Source: Vreelandella stevensii S18214 (GTDB taxonomy: Bacteria > Pseudomonadota > Gammaproteobacteria > Pseudomonadales > Halomonadaceae). Taken from it: 64,000 nucleotides of DNA. Each line of letters begins with the position of its first letter. Within the stretch, counting starts at the first letter, position 1. The DNA is taken from contig NZ_AJTS01000040.1 of the NCBI RefSeq assembly GCF_000275725.1, forward strand, positions 124,001-188,000, given 5' to 3'. Below the pieces are notes generated by a model. The model was not told the origin of the DNA, made no database searches, and worked only from the letters and a program-made list of their open reading frames with translations. This document shows, piece after piece, positions 37,279 to 46,377 of the stretch. Made by a program: the position numbers and the translations under genes.

Positions 37279-38631
37279 TTACTCGGCGAGTGCCGCTTCG
37301 GCTTCTTCTGCTGCGGTGCTGCCACCGCACGAACCGTTGGCGACGTTGAAGTTGCCGCAGCGCATCGGTGCACGCCAGTCAGCAATCAGGTCGCGAGAAC
37401 CCGGTAGGAAGTCCGACCAGGCATCGCCTGCCACGGTGGACGGCGTTTGCCAGACGATATCGAACTGGCCGTTGTCCTGCACTTCCCCGATCAACACCGG
37501 CTTGGTGATGTGGTGGTTGGGCATCATGGCGGCATAGCCACCGGAAAGGTTAGGCACGGTCACGCCGATGATCGCATCTTTCACCGCGTCCACATCGGTG
37601 GTGCCTGCCTTGCGCACCGCTTCGGCCCACATGTTGAAGCCGATGTAGTGGGCTTCCATGGGGTCGTTGGTGACCGCTTCTTCATCGCCCGTCCAGTCGA
37701 TCCAGGCGTCGATGAAGTCGTAGTTGGCGTCGGTGTCCACGCTCATGAAGTAGTTCCAGGCGGCCAGGTGGCCCACCAGCGGCCCGGTATCGATACCGGA
37801 CAGCTCCTGCTCACCCACCGAGAAGGCGATGACGGGAATATCCGCAGCATCGATCCCCTGGTTGGCCAGCTCACGATAGAACGGCACGTTGGCATCGCCG
37901 TTGATGGTGGAGACCACCGCCGTGGGTTTGCCCTCTTCACCGAAACGACGGATTTCAGAGACGATGTTCTGCCAGTCCGAATGGCCGAACGGGGTGTAGT
38001 TGACCATGATGTCTTCTTCGGCCACCCCGTGCTCATCCTTCAGGAAGGCCTCCAGAATCCGGTTGGTGGTACGCGGGTAGACGTAGTCGGTGCCGATCAG
38101 CGCGAAACGCTCGATCCCGACTTCGTTGATCAGGTACTCCACCGCAGGAACGGCCTGCTGGTTGGGTGCCGCGCCGGTGTAGAAGACGTTCTCGGAAGAC
38201 TCTTCCCCTTCGTACTGTACCGGGTAGAACAGCAGGCCGTTCAGCTCTTCGAACACCGGCAGTACCGCCTTGCGGGATACCGAGGTCCAGTTACCGAACA
38301 CCACGTCTACCTCATGCTGGGCCAGCAGCTCGCGGGCGCGCTCGGCAAACAGCGGCCAGTTGGAAGCGGGGTCGACCACCACGGCTTCCAACTGACGCCC
38401 CAACAGGCCACCAGCTTCGTTCTGCTGGTCGATGAGCATTTCGACGGTGTCTTTCAGGGTCGATTCGCTGATTGCCATGGTGCCAGAGAGGGAGTGCAGA
38501 ATACCTACCTTGATCGGGTCGTTGTCCTGGGCAACGGCCTGAGCGCTGGCGCCCATGATGGCGGCGGCCAAGGCGGCCGTGGCGAAACGGCCAAGGGTAC
38601 GAGGGTGTGTCTTGCGTTGCGATGTGGTCAC
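37279..38631 (-). CDS. urtA: Urea ABC transporter substrate-binding protein UrtA
   Basis: A 450-residue periplasmic urea receptor of the Leu/Ile/Val-binding class. The start is GTG at 38631 with AAGGAGG five bases upstream; a signal peptide runs to about AVAQD. Family stretches are PIKVGILHSLSGTMAISE, TLKDTVEMLIDQQNEAGGLL and WAEAVRKAGTTDVDAV. It heads urtABCDE behind a sigma-54 promoter and NtrC site, as in nitrogen-regulated urea uptake. The leader is about 78 bases. Confidence 0.96.
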   Translation of the reverse strand: MTTSQRKTHPRTLGRFATAALAAAIMGASAQAVAQDNDPIKVGILHSLSGTMAISESTLKDTVEMLIDQQNEAGGLLGRQLEAVVVDPASNWPLFAERARELLAQHEVDVVFGNWTSVSRKAVLPVFEELNGLLFYPVQYEGEESSENVFYTGAAPNQQAVPAVEYLINEVGIERFALIGTDYVYPRTTNRILEAFLKDEHGVAEEDIMVNYTPFGHSDWQNIVSEIRRFGEEGKPTAVVSTINGDANVPFYRELANQGIDAADIPVIAFSVGEQELSGIDTGPLVGHLAAWNYFMSVDTDANYDFIDAWIDWTGDEEAVTNDPMEAHYIGFNMWAEAVRKAGTTDVDAVKDAIIGVTVPNLSGGYAAMMPNHHITKPVLIGEVQDNGQFDIVWQTPSTVAGDAWSDFLPGSRDLIADWRAPMRCGNFNVANGSCGGSTAAEEAEAALAE

Positions 38632-38718
38632 TTGAACCTCCTTGCACCCCTTGGAAGGGGCTTGTTATAGGCGCGTAGAGCGGGCATTCACCCGCCGTGG
38701 GCTAATCCACCTTTCACG

Positions 38719-38735
38719 TTGCAAGGGGTGCGCCA
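38719..38735 (-). promoter_or_regulatory. Sigma-54 promoter of the urt operon
   Basis: On the minus strand TGGCGCACCCCTTGCAA has the -24 GG and -12 GC elements at exact spacing and differs from the urease promoter element by one base within its 16 bases. Transcription would start near 38709. Confidence 0.85.
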
Positions 38736-38873
38736 GATTGAATCAAAGCCTATTAAGACAATGACAATCAGACAGTTAGCGATACTCAAAAAAACCCGCA
38801 TTGCGCCAGGCGCACTAATTCAGGGCAAGCAGAGAGGCGCCATGCACAGTTGTCATGCACCAGCAAAGCGCCT

Positions 38874-38892
38874 TGCACCAAAGAGGGGTGCA
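38874..38892. promoter_or_regulatory. NtrC enhancer site upstream of urtA
   Basis: TGCACCA-AAGAG-GGGTGCA is a 19-base dyad matching the NtrC consensus TGCACCA-N5-TGGTGCA at all but one base. It lies about 140 bases upstream of the -24 element, the usual enhancer distance. A further TGCACAGTTGTCATGCACC at 38843-38861 may be a second, weaker site. Both lie between urtA and the tctA terminator. Confidence 0.82.
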
Positions 38893-38898
38893 CGCACA

Positions 38899-38930
38899 CA
38901 AAAAAGCGCCCGGGGTTTCCCCCGGGCGCT
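38899..38930 (-). terminator. Rho-independent terminator of tctCBA
   Basis: On the minus strand an 11-base perfect stem (AGCGCCCGGGG with CCCCGGGCGCT, four-base loop) is followed by TTTTTTGTGTG. It lies 43 bases after the tctA stop. Confidence 0.92.
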
Positions 38931-38972
38931 GACAACGCCAAAACTCACTCCATCACACCACGCAACAATCGC

Positions 38973-40472
38973 TTATTTGGCGGCCATGGCCTTCTGCTTG
39001 CGGCGCTTTTTCAGCAGCGGCATGCCCAACGACAGGGCCGCAATGATCAGCAGTGACAGTGAAATGGGCTTGTCGATGAAGATGGACCAGTCACCGCCGG
39101 AAATCTGCAGTGCGCGACGCATGGACTCTTCCATCAGGCTGCCCAGGATCAGCGCCAGAATCAGCGGCGCCGTGGGGAAGCCGAACAGCCGCAAGCCCAG
39201 GCCGATCAAACCGAAGCCCAGCAGCAGCAGCAGGTCGAAGACGCTGAAGCTCATGCCGTAAACACCGATCATGCAGAAGATCAGGATCATCGAGAGCAGC
39301 AGCGGACGCGGCATATCGAGAATTTTGGCGATCAGCGGAATCAGCGGCAGGTTGAGTACCAGCAGGAAAATATTACCGATGTACATACTGGCAATGACCC
39401 CCCAGAACACGTCCGGGCGCTGCTCCAGCATCATGGGGCCAGGCGTCACGCCCATGACCAGCAGCGCACCCAGCAGCACCGCCGTGGTGCCCGAGCCAGG
39501 CACCCCCAGGGTCAGCAGTGGTACGAACGAGCCGGTACAGGCGGCGTTGTTGGCCGCTTCGGGAGCTGCCACGCCCTTGATGTTGCCCTTGCCGAAGGTG
39601 TCACCATCCTTGGCCAGGCGTTTTTCCATGCTGTAGCCCAGGAAAGAACCAATGGTGGCACCGGCCCCCGGCAGTACGCCGGTAAAGAAGCCCAGCACCG
39701 AGCTACGGCTGATGGGGCCTGCAATTTGCTTCACTTCACTGCCGCTCAGCTTGAGCGAACCGATGGCGTTACGCGGCGCTTCCTTGCCACCGCCCCCACG
39801 CAGCAGCATGTAGAACACTTCCGCCAGGGCGAAGATACCCAGCGCCACGACCAGGAAGTCGATGCCGTCGAGCAGCTGAATCGAGCCAAAGGTGTAGCGC
39901 TCGGTGCCGGTTTGCATGTCGATGCCGACGATCGAGATCATGACGCCGATCACCGCCGCAATCAGGCCCTTCACCAGCGATTTGTCCGACAGCGAGACGA
40001 CCGCCGTCAGGCCCAGCACCATGAGCGCGAAATATTCGGGAGGCCCAAAGCTGACCGCCACTTTGGAAAGCAGCGGCGCCACCAGCATCAAGAAGACGAT
40101 GGAGACGGTGCCGCCAATGAACGACGCGTAGGCGGCAATGGCCAGCGCCTTGCCCGCCAACCCCTGCTTGGCCATGGGGTAGCCATCGAAAGAGGTGGCG
40201 ACCGTGCCCGCCACCCCCGGCGCATTGAGCAGAATAGAAGAAGTCGAGCCACCGAAAATGGCCCCGTAATACACACCCGCCATCAGAATCAGGCCTGATG
40301 CAGGCTCCATTGAGAAGGTGATCGGAATCATCAGCGCCAGGGCACTGATCGGGCCGAGGCCCGGCAACATACCGATGATGGTACCAGCAAACACACCGGC
40401 AAAGACGTAAGCGATGTTGATGGGCTCGAGCGCGATGCCAAAGCCGTACATCAAGTTGTTCAAGGCATCCAT
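38973..40472 (-). CDS. tctA: Tripartite tricarboxylate transporter large permease TctA
   Basis: A 499-residue inner-membrane permease with about ten to twelve helices. The two TctA signature loops are present: GMLPGLGPISALALMIPITF near the N-terminus and GVLPGAGATIGSFLGYSMEK in the middle, each holding a conserved Pro-Gly. GAIFGGSTSSILLNAPG and GSFVPLLTLGVPGSGTTAVL also match. With TctB and TctC it imports a tricarboxylate such as citrate using an ion gradient. It starts 49 bases after tctB. Confidence 0.95.
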   Translation of the reverse strand: MDALNNLMYGFGIALEPINIAYVFAGVFAGTIIGMLPGLGPISALALMIPITFSMEPASGLILMAGVYYGAIFGGSTSSILLNAPGVAGTVATSFDGYPMAKQGLAGKALAIAAYASFIGGTVSIVFLMLVAPLLSKVAVSFGPPEYFALMVLGLTAVVSLSDKSLVKGLIAAVIGVMISIVGIDMQTGTERYTFGSIQLLDGIDFLVVALGIFALAEVFYMLLRGGGGKEAPRNAIGSLKLSGSEVKQIAGPISRSSVLGFFTGVLPGAGATIGSFLGYSMEKRLAKDGDTFGKGNIKGVAAPEAANNAACTGSFVPLLTLGVPGSGTTAVLLGALLVMGVTPGPMMLEQRPDVFWGVIASMYIGNIFLLVLNLPLIPLIAKILDMPRPLLLSMILIFCMIGVYGMSFSVFDLLLLLGFGLIGLGLRLFGFPTAPLILALILGSLMEESMRRALQISGGDWSIFIDKPISLSLLIIAALSLGMPLLKKRRKQKAMAAK

Positions 40473-40521
40473 GGGCGTATCTCTCTTAAAAAACTACGGC
40501 AGGTGCGTGGGCACGGCGTAT

Positions 40522-41004
40522 TCAGAACGGCAGGAGGCCAGTGGGCAGATACACATCCATGACGCGCGTCATGGTGATATACAGCGCCAGCACTACCCCC
40601 AGCGAAGCCGCCAGGTTGATGCCATGACGACGATACCCGTAATAGGCCGTCAGCCCGGTGCACAGCAGCGTCGACGCCAGTACGAACCCCAGCGGCACCA
40701 GCAGGAAGGCATAGGCGGCGATGGCCACGGCGGTGACCACCACACGCGCCCAGGGCGTCAACAGCAGCGGACCGTTGGTGGCCTCTTCGTCGATCTCGTC
40801 AGCGCCTGCCAGCGGTACCGGTTTTTCAAAGAAGAGCAGCCCTGCTAGCAATAACAAGGTAATTCCCAGCACTTTTGGAAACAGGTCTGAATCCACCGGG
40901 CGCGGCAGGGGAAAGGTTGGAATTTGCCAGGCCATTGCTAGATAGGCGGCAGCTAGAAGCGCCAGCACGAGGGCCAGCCACTGATTAGTGTTCAATCGAG
41001 TCAT
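40522..41004 (-). CDS. tctB: Tripartite tricarboxylate transporter small permease TctB
   Basis: A 160-residue protein with four predicted helices (residues 9-27, 42-58, 80-105, 130-155), the normal TctB size. It opens with the MTRLNTNQWLALVLALLAAA helix and has FPKVLGITLLLLAGLL. It pairs with TctA. Confidence 0.93.
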   Translation of the reverse strand: MTRLNTNQWLALVLALLAAAYLAMAWQIPTFPLPRPVDSDLFPKVLGITLLLLAGLLFFEKPVPLAGADEIDEEATNGPLLLTPWARVVVTAVAIAAYAFLLVPLGFVLASTLLCTGLTAYYGYRRHGINLAASLGVVLALYITMTRVMDVYLPTGLLPF

Positions 41005-41095
41005 GGGGAGTCTCTCCGAAGGCGCAGGTTGCGCTTACGGTCACAGGCAGTGACCCCGGGCCTGGCTGGCCCGGGGCAGCACGGTGAAGCGGGGG

Positions 41096-42091
41096 TTATT
41101 GAGCCAGCAAGCCCAGGTCGCTCAGGACGCTGCTGAACTGTTCTTTCTGCTCATCCAGGAACGCGCCAAACGCTTCGCTATCCTGGTAGGCATCGATCCA
41201 GCCCAACTGGTCGCGAGCCTGCTGCCAGCCATCGGTTTCGAGCATTTCGGCAAACAGGTCTTCGTAGTAGGCCACGGCTTCGGCAGGCATGTCAGGGGTG
41301 CCCATCACGCCACGCCAGATATCGAAGGTGTAGTCCACACCCTGTTCCTGGTACGTGGGCACGTCGGCCAGAGCACCGCCCAGGCGCTCAGGGGCAGATA
41401 CGCCCAGCGCACGCAGTTGGCTGCCTTCGCCCAGCTGGCCCACGGACTCACCCGCGCCAGTAATGACCGCCTCGATATGGCCACCCATCAGGTTGGTCAT
41501 GGCATCGCCACCCCCCGAGAAGGGGATGTAGTTCACCGAGGAAGCATCGAGACCCGCCGCAGAGGCCAGGCCAGCCACCGAGATGTGGTCCATCGAGCCT
41601 GGCGCACTGCCGCCACCCACGCTCAGACGCGGGTTCTCTTTCATCGCGTCGAACAGATCGGTGATGGTCTGATATTCGGAATCCGCCGCTACCAGAATGA
41701 TGGAGTAGTCGGTGATCAGACGCGCCACGGGGGTGAAATCCGTGTGGTCGTAGCGCGAGGCGCCTGCCAGCGGCACCAGGATGATGGGCGGGCTGGTGGC
41801 AAACAGCTTGTGCGGGTTACCGCTGTCACGGGCGATCTGCGCCCATGCCACGGCACCGCCGCCGCCAGGCACGTTGATGGTCGCAAAGTTACGGTCTGCC
41901 AGCTGCTCTTCCTGCAGCACGCGAGAAACGGTACGCACCAGCGTATCCCAGCCACCGCCCGGGTTGGCGGGTGCGACGAATTCGATGGAACGGCTTGGGG
42001 TCCACTCCTGGGCCTGTACGCCAGTGGTCATGGCGAGGGCTGCCAGAGGCAGAGCAAATACAGCGGCGCGCTTGAAGGAAAGCGAGATCAT
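41096..42091 (-). CDS. tctC: Tripartite tricarboxylate transporter binding protein TctC (Bug family)
   Basis: A 331-residue periplasmic binding protein. The signal peptide ends near AQA (residue 27). The Bug/TctC motifs are seen as IEFVAPANPGGGWDTLVRTV and NVPGGGGAVAWAQIARDSGN, and GAPG-like GGSAPGSMDHISVAGLAS. It is first in tctCBA, consistent with highest expression. The likely ligand is citrate or a related tricarboxylate; Bug proteins are diverse, so this is not certain. Confidence 0.93.
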   Translation of the reverse strand: MISLSFKRAAVFALPLAALAMTTGVQAQEWTPSRSIEFVAPANPGGGWDTLVRTVSRVLQEEQLADRNFATINVPGGGGAVAWAQIARDSGNPHKLFATSPPIILVPLAGASRYDHTDFTPVARLITDYSIILVAADSEYQTITDLFDAMKENPRLSVGGGSAPGSMDHISVAGLASAAGLDASSVNYIPFSGGGDAMTNLMGGHIEAVITGAGESVGQLGEGSQLRALGVSAPERLGGALADVPTYQEQGVDYTFDIWRGVMGTPDMPAEAVAYYEDLFAEMLETDGWQQARDQLGWIDAYQDSEAFGAFLDEQKEQFSSVLSDLGLLAQ

Positions 42092-42198
42092 GGGCGTTCT
42101 CCACAGTCAATTATGTTGTTATGCGCGGTGATCGACACGCGGCATTTGTGGTTACACCGCGAACGTTAGAAGACAGCCACCTTTCAGGACAAGCTTGT

Positions 42199-42229
42199 GA
42201 CCATAAACGACAAATTGTTCTTTATGGTC
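42199..42229. promoter_or_regulatory. Inverted repeat upstream of tctC, candidate response-regulator site
   Basis: GACCATAAA (42199-42207) and TTTATGGTC (42221-42229) form a perfect nine-base dyad across 13 AT-rich bases. It lies between the tctC start and the end of the response-regulator gene. AT-rich dyads are typical of targets of CitB-type regulators. It could also form an RNA hairpin. Function is inferred from place and symmetry. Confidence 0.6.
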
Positions 42230-42245
42230 GTTTTGTTCATTTTGT

Positions 42246-42974
42246 TCACGCATCCAGCCAACCGTGATCGCCCTTCAATAAGCGGTAGCGCCGCTCGGGT
42301 CGCCCAACATCCCCGTAACCCAGCTCGGCGCCTACGGCCTGCTCGGCCACGAGAAACTCCAGATAGCGGCGTGCCGTCGAACGGCTGGCGCCCATGGTAC
42401 GCGCCACCTGCATGGCGGTCAGGGCGCCGCTGTCTGCTGCCAAGGCTTCTACCACACGGCGCAGGGTCAAGCGGTCGATGCCCTTGGGCAAGCTGTGCTG
42501 AGGGGCGCGTGCAGGCTCGCTGGGCGTCACCCGGGCCAGCACATGGTCCAGCTCGTCCTGGTTCAGCTCAGCGCGGTTGGCCAGCGCCTCCCGTTCGCGC
42601 CGAAAACGTGCCAGCATCTGGTTCATTCTTGCCGCTTCGATGGGTTTGATCAGGTAGTCGAACACCCCGCCACGCAGCGCCTCGCTGATGGTCTCCACCT
42701 CGCGGGCCGCCGTCACCATGACGATATCCACGTGCACATGGTCGCGGCGAATCGACCACAAAAGCTCCAGCCCTTCCACATCGGGCAGGTAAGCATCCAG
42801 CAGAATCAGCTGTATTTGCGAGGCGTGCTCGGCCATCAGCGCTTTGGCTTCGCTGCCGTTGCGCGCCATACCCACCACATAAAAACCGTCACTTTGCTCG
42901 ATGAAGGCGCGGTGAATATCGGCGATGCGGAAATCGTCTTCGACGACCAGAATGCCGTATTGCGTCGCAGACAT
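42246..42974 (-). CDS. CitB/DcuR-type response regulator
   Basis: A 242-residue two-component regulator. The receiver domain (residues 5-125) has the acidic pair in VVEDDFRIADIH, the phosphoacceptor Asp of LILLDAYLPDVEG and the lysine of YLIKPIEAARM. The C-terminal half has an HTH (LTAMQVARTMGASRSTARRY) of the CitB/DpiA type, not the OmpR type of TctD. It lies between the histidine kinase gene and tctC, so it probably activates tctCBA in response to the external tricarboxylate. Confidence 0.92.
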   Translation of the reverse strand: MSATQYGILVVEDDFRIADIHRAFIEQSDGFYVVGMARNGSEAKALMAEHASQIQLILLDAYLPDVEGLELLWSIRRDHVHVDIVMVTAAREVETISEALRGGVFDYLIKPIEAARMNQMLARFRREREALANRAELNQDELDHVLARVTPSEPARAPQHSLPKGIDRLTLRRVVEALAADSGALTAMQVARTMGASRSTARRYLEFLVAEQAVGAELGYGDVGRPERRYRLLKGDHGWLDA

Positions 42975-43017
42975 GCGTCATCCTCTTGTTAACGTCGTTA
43001 TTATGAGTGTGAACCGT

Positions 43018-44712
43018 TTAGCCTGGTGGGCCGGGTTCATCGCTGCGGGCACATAGCGAGCGGTCCAGCACGGCAATGAAACAGGCGCCCCCCAGCTCGC
43101 TCTCTTCCAGGGTGATCGCGCCACCGTGCTGGCGACACAGCCGCTCCACCAGCGCCAGGCCAATGCCGCGGTGCTTGCCGGTCTTGGTCGAAAAGCCCTC
43201 CTTGAAGATCGACCCGGCGTGCTCCGCAGGGACCCCTGCCCCATTGTCTTCGACCTCGACCAACAGCTGTTCGCCCAAATCCGTGAAGAACAGCCGTACC
43301 TTGGGTTCGCTGGCGTGGGGGCCGTTCAGTGCCGCATGGCAGGCATTATCCAGCAAATTGCCCACCACGCTCATCATGACCTCTTGCCCCGTTGCGGTCA
43401 GCGGGCAGGAGAGCGAGCTTTGTTCGTCGATTTCCAGTGCCACGCCCAGTTCACGGGCGCGGGTCAGTTTACCCAGCAGCGTGCCGCTCAGCACCGCATC
43501 GGCCACATGGCGCATCAGAAAGTTCATCTGTGCCTGGGCACGCTCGGTTTCCTGATGAATCAGGGCCAGCGCCTCCTCGATGCGCTGCAACTGCAGCAGC
43601 CCGGAAATGGTGTAGAGCTTGTTGGAGAACTCGTGGGCCTGGGCGCGCAGCATGTCCACATCGCGGCTGGCCTGGGTCAGCGCCTGGGAGAGGTCGATGA
43701 TTTCCCGGCGGCTACGGAAGGTCGCCACGGCGCCTTCGATCTCGCCCTCGTGAATGATGGGCACACGGTTGACCACTACCGGGTGATCCCCCAGCCACAT
43801 TTCCTGGTCGAACTCCTGTTCACCGCGTCTGAGCACCTCCAGCAGGCGGGAGTTGGGCACTACCTCGCGGATGGGCTGCCCCAACAGCACGTGCTCGTCG
43901 GGCAGCTCTAAAAAGCGGCGCGCCTGCTGGTTCACCAGGGTAATGTGGCCGTCTCGATTGACCGCCAGAATACCTTCGTGAATCGATTGCAGGATGGCTT
44001 CCTTTTCCATGGCGAGACGGGCAATTTCGTAGGGTTCGAGGCCGAGAATGATCTTCTTGAGGTGCTGCGACAGCCAATAAGCGCCGGCAAACCCGAGCAC
44101 GATCATCATGGCCACCAGTATCCAGCCCAGCTTGGTGTAGCGCGCCACGTCCATGTCCACGCGATCGAGCATGAAGCCGACGGAAACCACGCCGATGATG
44201 TTGCCCTCTTCATCCCAAATCGGCGTTTTGCCGCGCATGGCGGTGCCCAGGGTGCCGGTGGCTTCGGACACGTAGGATTGACCATAGATCAGCGCTTGAT
44301 CATTATCATCCCCCACCATGCGCTCGCCGATACGCTCGGGCACCGGGTGGGAGTAGCGTATCGACTGGGCATTGCCCACTACCACATAGCGCGCGCCCGT
44401 CTCCTGGCGCACCCGCTCGGCCAGCGGCTGAATGAAGTGGGAAGGCTCGGGCGTGGAGAAGGCATCGACGATTTGCGGCATGGCCGCCACGGTCTTGGCG
44501 ACCGCCAGCGCCCGCTCGCCCATTTGATAGGTGATAATGTCGGCTTTACGGTAGTTCAGGTAGGTCCCTTGGGCCAGCAGCATACCCGCTAGCAGCAGCC
44601 CCACCAGGATCATGACCTGCAAGCGAAAGCTGCGTTTGTACCAGCGTCGCTTGGCGCGCGTGCGACGCCAGCGCTGCAGTTCGGCCAGGGTGCGTGGGCG
44701 GGGCTCGGTCAT
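43018..44712 (-). CDS. CitA/DcuS-type sensor histidine kinase
   Basis: A 564-residue membrane kinase. One helix near residue 30 (LQVMILVGLLLAGMLLAQGT) and another near 180 (LVAMMIVLGFAGAYWLSQHL) enclose a periplasmic PAS/Cache sensor domain with the family SIRYSHPVPERIGERMVGD. A cytoplasmic PAS follows (ILAVNRDGHITLVNQQARRF). The phosphoacceptor is in LRAQAHEFSNKLYTISGLLQ, exactly the CitA/DcuS H-box. The ATPase domain has GNLLDNACHAAL, VEDNGAGVP and TKTGKHRGIGLALVERL. ATG at 44712 is used; an upstream GTG or ATG up to 44754 is possible. It pairs with the regulator encoded 43 bases downstream. Confidence 0.92.
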   Translation of the reverse strand: MTEPRPRTLAELQRWRRTRAKRRWYKRSFRLQVMILVGLLLAGMLLAQGTYLNYRKADIITYQMGERALAVAKTVAAMPQIVDAFSTPEPSHFIQPLAERVRQETGARYVVVGNAQSIRYSHPVPERIGERMVGDDNDQALIYGQSYVSEATGTLGTAMRGKTPIWDEEGNIIGVVSVGFMLDRVDMDVARYTKLGWILVAMMIVLGFAGAYWLSQHLKKIILGLEPYEIARLAMEKEAILQSIHEGILAVNRDGHITLVNQQARRFLELPDEHVLLGQPIREVVPNSRLLEVLRRGEQEFDQEMWLGDHPVVVNRVPIIHEGEIEGAVATFRSRREIIDLSQALTQASRDVDMLRAQAHEFSNKLYTISGLLQLQRIEEALALIHQETERAQAQMNFLMRHVADAVLSGTLLGKLTRARELGVALEIDEQSSLSCPLTATGQEVMMSVVGNLLDNACHAALNGPHASEPKVRLFFTDLGEQLLVEVEDNGAGVPAEHAGSIFKEGFSTKTGKHRGIGLALVERLCRQHGGAITLEESELGGACFIAVLDRSLCARSDEPGPPG

Positions 44713-44837
44713 AAGGGAACTCGTGATGCGCAAGAGCGTCATTATGGCACGCACCGCCAGGCGGCGTTAGGCTTTGCGCTTTTTCACCCAGCGGCTTATA
44801 TACTCCCTGCCCACCGCAACACTCAAGGAGGAGAAGA

Positions 44838-45584
44838 GTGCGACACCTTTCACACTACCTGTTACTGGCCAGCTGCCCGCTCTGGGCCGGGGCTGCCGCA
44901 GCCAACCCTTTCTATGCGCCCCCGCCGCCCCAGGAAGATGCGCCCATCTTCAGCGGCGACGCCGAGCTTGGTTTCAACCAGCTCTCCGGCAATACCGACA
45001 GCCGCACGCTGATCGGCAAAACACTGCTCACCTGGCTAACCGGCGACTTCACCCACTCGTTTCGGGCAGAAGTGCGCAATGTCAGCAAGGATGGCAACAC
45101 CAGCGCGGAGCAGTACCTCGTGGCGGGGCGGGAGCGCTATGACTTCAACGGCCCGCATTATCTGTTTGGGTTTGCCCGCTGGGAAAAGGACCGCTTTGCG
45201 GGCTACGATCAGCAGCTCACCGCCATCGGTGGCTATGGTCGACAGATCGTGGATGGCGAGCGCCACTACCTTTCTCTGGAAGCAGGGCCCGGCTATCGCC
45301 ATGACCGGCTGCGTGACGATGAGAACGAGCAACTGGGCGTGGCCTACTCGGCGCTGGACTACCGCTGGGAGTTCTCCCAGTTCGCGGATCTGCGCCAGGA
45401 GATGTCGGTGGAGTACACCCATGAAAACACCACCTCGCGCTCGCTGTCGGCCCTCACGGCACGCCTGAACTCTCGGCTGTCGTTGCGCCTGTCTCATGAG
45501 ATCAAGCGCAACTCTCAGCCCCCCGAAGAGGCCAGCGAGCGGACCGACCATACCACCAGCGCGTCGCTTCTCTACCGCTGGTAG
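44838..45584 (+). CDS. DUF481 outer-membrane beta-barrel protein (YdiY-like)
   Basis: A 248-residue exported protein. GTG at 44838 has AAGGAGG seven bases upstream. The signal peptide ends near AAA-NP (residue 22). The rest alternates in short amphipathic strands with aromatic residues and ends LLYRW, a C-terminal aromatic typical of outer-membrane barrels. The DUF481 pattern is seen in FSGDAELGFNQLSGNTDSRT and ERYDFNGPHYLFGFARWEKD. Function is unknown, although some relatives are acid- or salt-induced. It is a single-gene unit. Confidence 0.88.
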   Translation: MRHLSHYLLLASCPLWAGAAAANPFYAPPPPQEDAPIFSGDAELGFNQLSGNTDSRTLIGKTLLTWLTGDFTHSFRAEVRNVSKDGNTSAEQYLVAGRERYDFNGPHYLFGFARWEKDRFAGYDQQLTAIGGYGRQIVDGERHYLSLEAGPGYRHDRLRDDENEQLGVAYSALDYRWEFSQFADLRQEMSVEYTHENTTSRSLSALTARLNSRLSLRLSHEIKRNSQPPEEASERTDHTTSASLLYRW

Positions 45585-45593
45585 CCTGACCGG

Positions 45594-46367
45594 CTACTGG
45601 CGCTGCTGCCCGCGGTGTGCCCAGGCGGTCATGCGCTTTTCCAGCAGCGAGAACAGCTCGTACATCACCATGGCCATGGCGCTGATCACCAGCAGTCCGG
45701 CAAATACCAGCCCCATGCGCATCTGCGAGCCCGCGCTCATCATGAGGTAGCCAATGCCCTGATTGGAGGCCACGGTCTCGGACACCACCGTGCCCACGAA
45801 GGCCAGCGTGATGGCGATTTTCAGCGAGGCGAAGAAGTACGGCAGCGAACGCGGCAAGCCCACCTTGAGCAGCACATCGATGCGCCGTGCGCCCAGCACT
45901 CTCAACACATCTTCCATCTCAGGCTCCAGGGTCGCCAAGCCGGTGGCCACGTTCACCACGATGGGGAAGAAGCAGATCAGAAAAGCGGTGAGTATCGCCG
46001 GTACCGAGCCGATACCGAACCAGACCACCAGAATGGGCACGAAGGCCACCTTGGGAATGGCGTTGAACCCCACCAGCAGCGGGTAGCAGGCGTTGTACAA
46101 AAAGCGCGACGAGCCGATGATGAAACCCAGCAACAGCCCCACGGCAACGCCCAGGCCAAAGCCAATCAACGTGGTCCAGAAGGTTTGCCAGGAGTGCTTG
46201 CCGATGGGCCCGGCGTAGGTCACCAGCGCCTGAACCGTGTCCAGCGCGCTGGGAAAAATAAAGCTGGGCACGTTGAACAGGCGTACCGTCACTTCCCAGA
46301 TCACCACCAGCCCCGCCATGGCGATCCAGGGAGCCAGCCGCTCGGCCAGCTTGCGATTGTGGTTCAT
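45594..46367 (-). CDS. ABC transporter permease (NMT1/THI5-associated, SsuC/ThiX type)
   Basis: A 257-residue permease with six predicted helices. The EAA loop that contacts the ATPase is seen around LRVLGARRIDVLLKVGLPRSLPYF. ATG at 46367 gives the usual short cytoplasmic N-terminus. It is the last gene of a binding protein-ATPase-permease operon. Members of this class import nitrate, sulphonates, pyrimidines or thiamine precursors; the binding protein favours the last group. Confidence 0.9.
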   Translation of the reverse strand: MNHNRKLAERLAPWIAMAGLVVIWEVTVRLFNVPSFIFPSALDTVQALVTYAGPIGKHSWQTFWTTLIGFGLGVAVGLLLGFIIGSSRFLYNACYPLLVGFNAIPKVAFVPILVVWFGIGSVPAILTAFLICFFPIVVNVATGLATLEPEMEDVLRVLGARRIDVLLKVGLPRSLPYFFASLKIAITLAFVGTVVSETVASNQGIGYLMMSAGSQMRMGLVFAGLLVISAMAMVMYELFSLLEKRMTAWAHRGQQRQ

Positions 46368-46377
46368 GGGCACTCCT

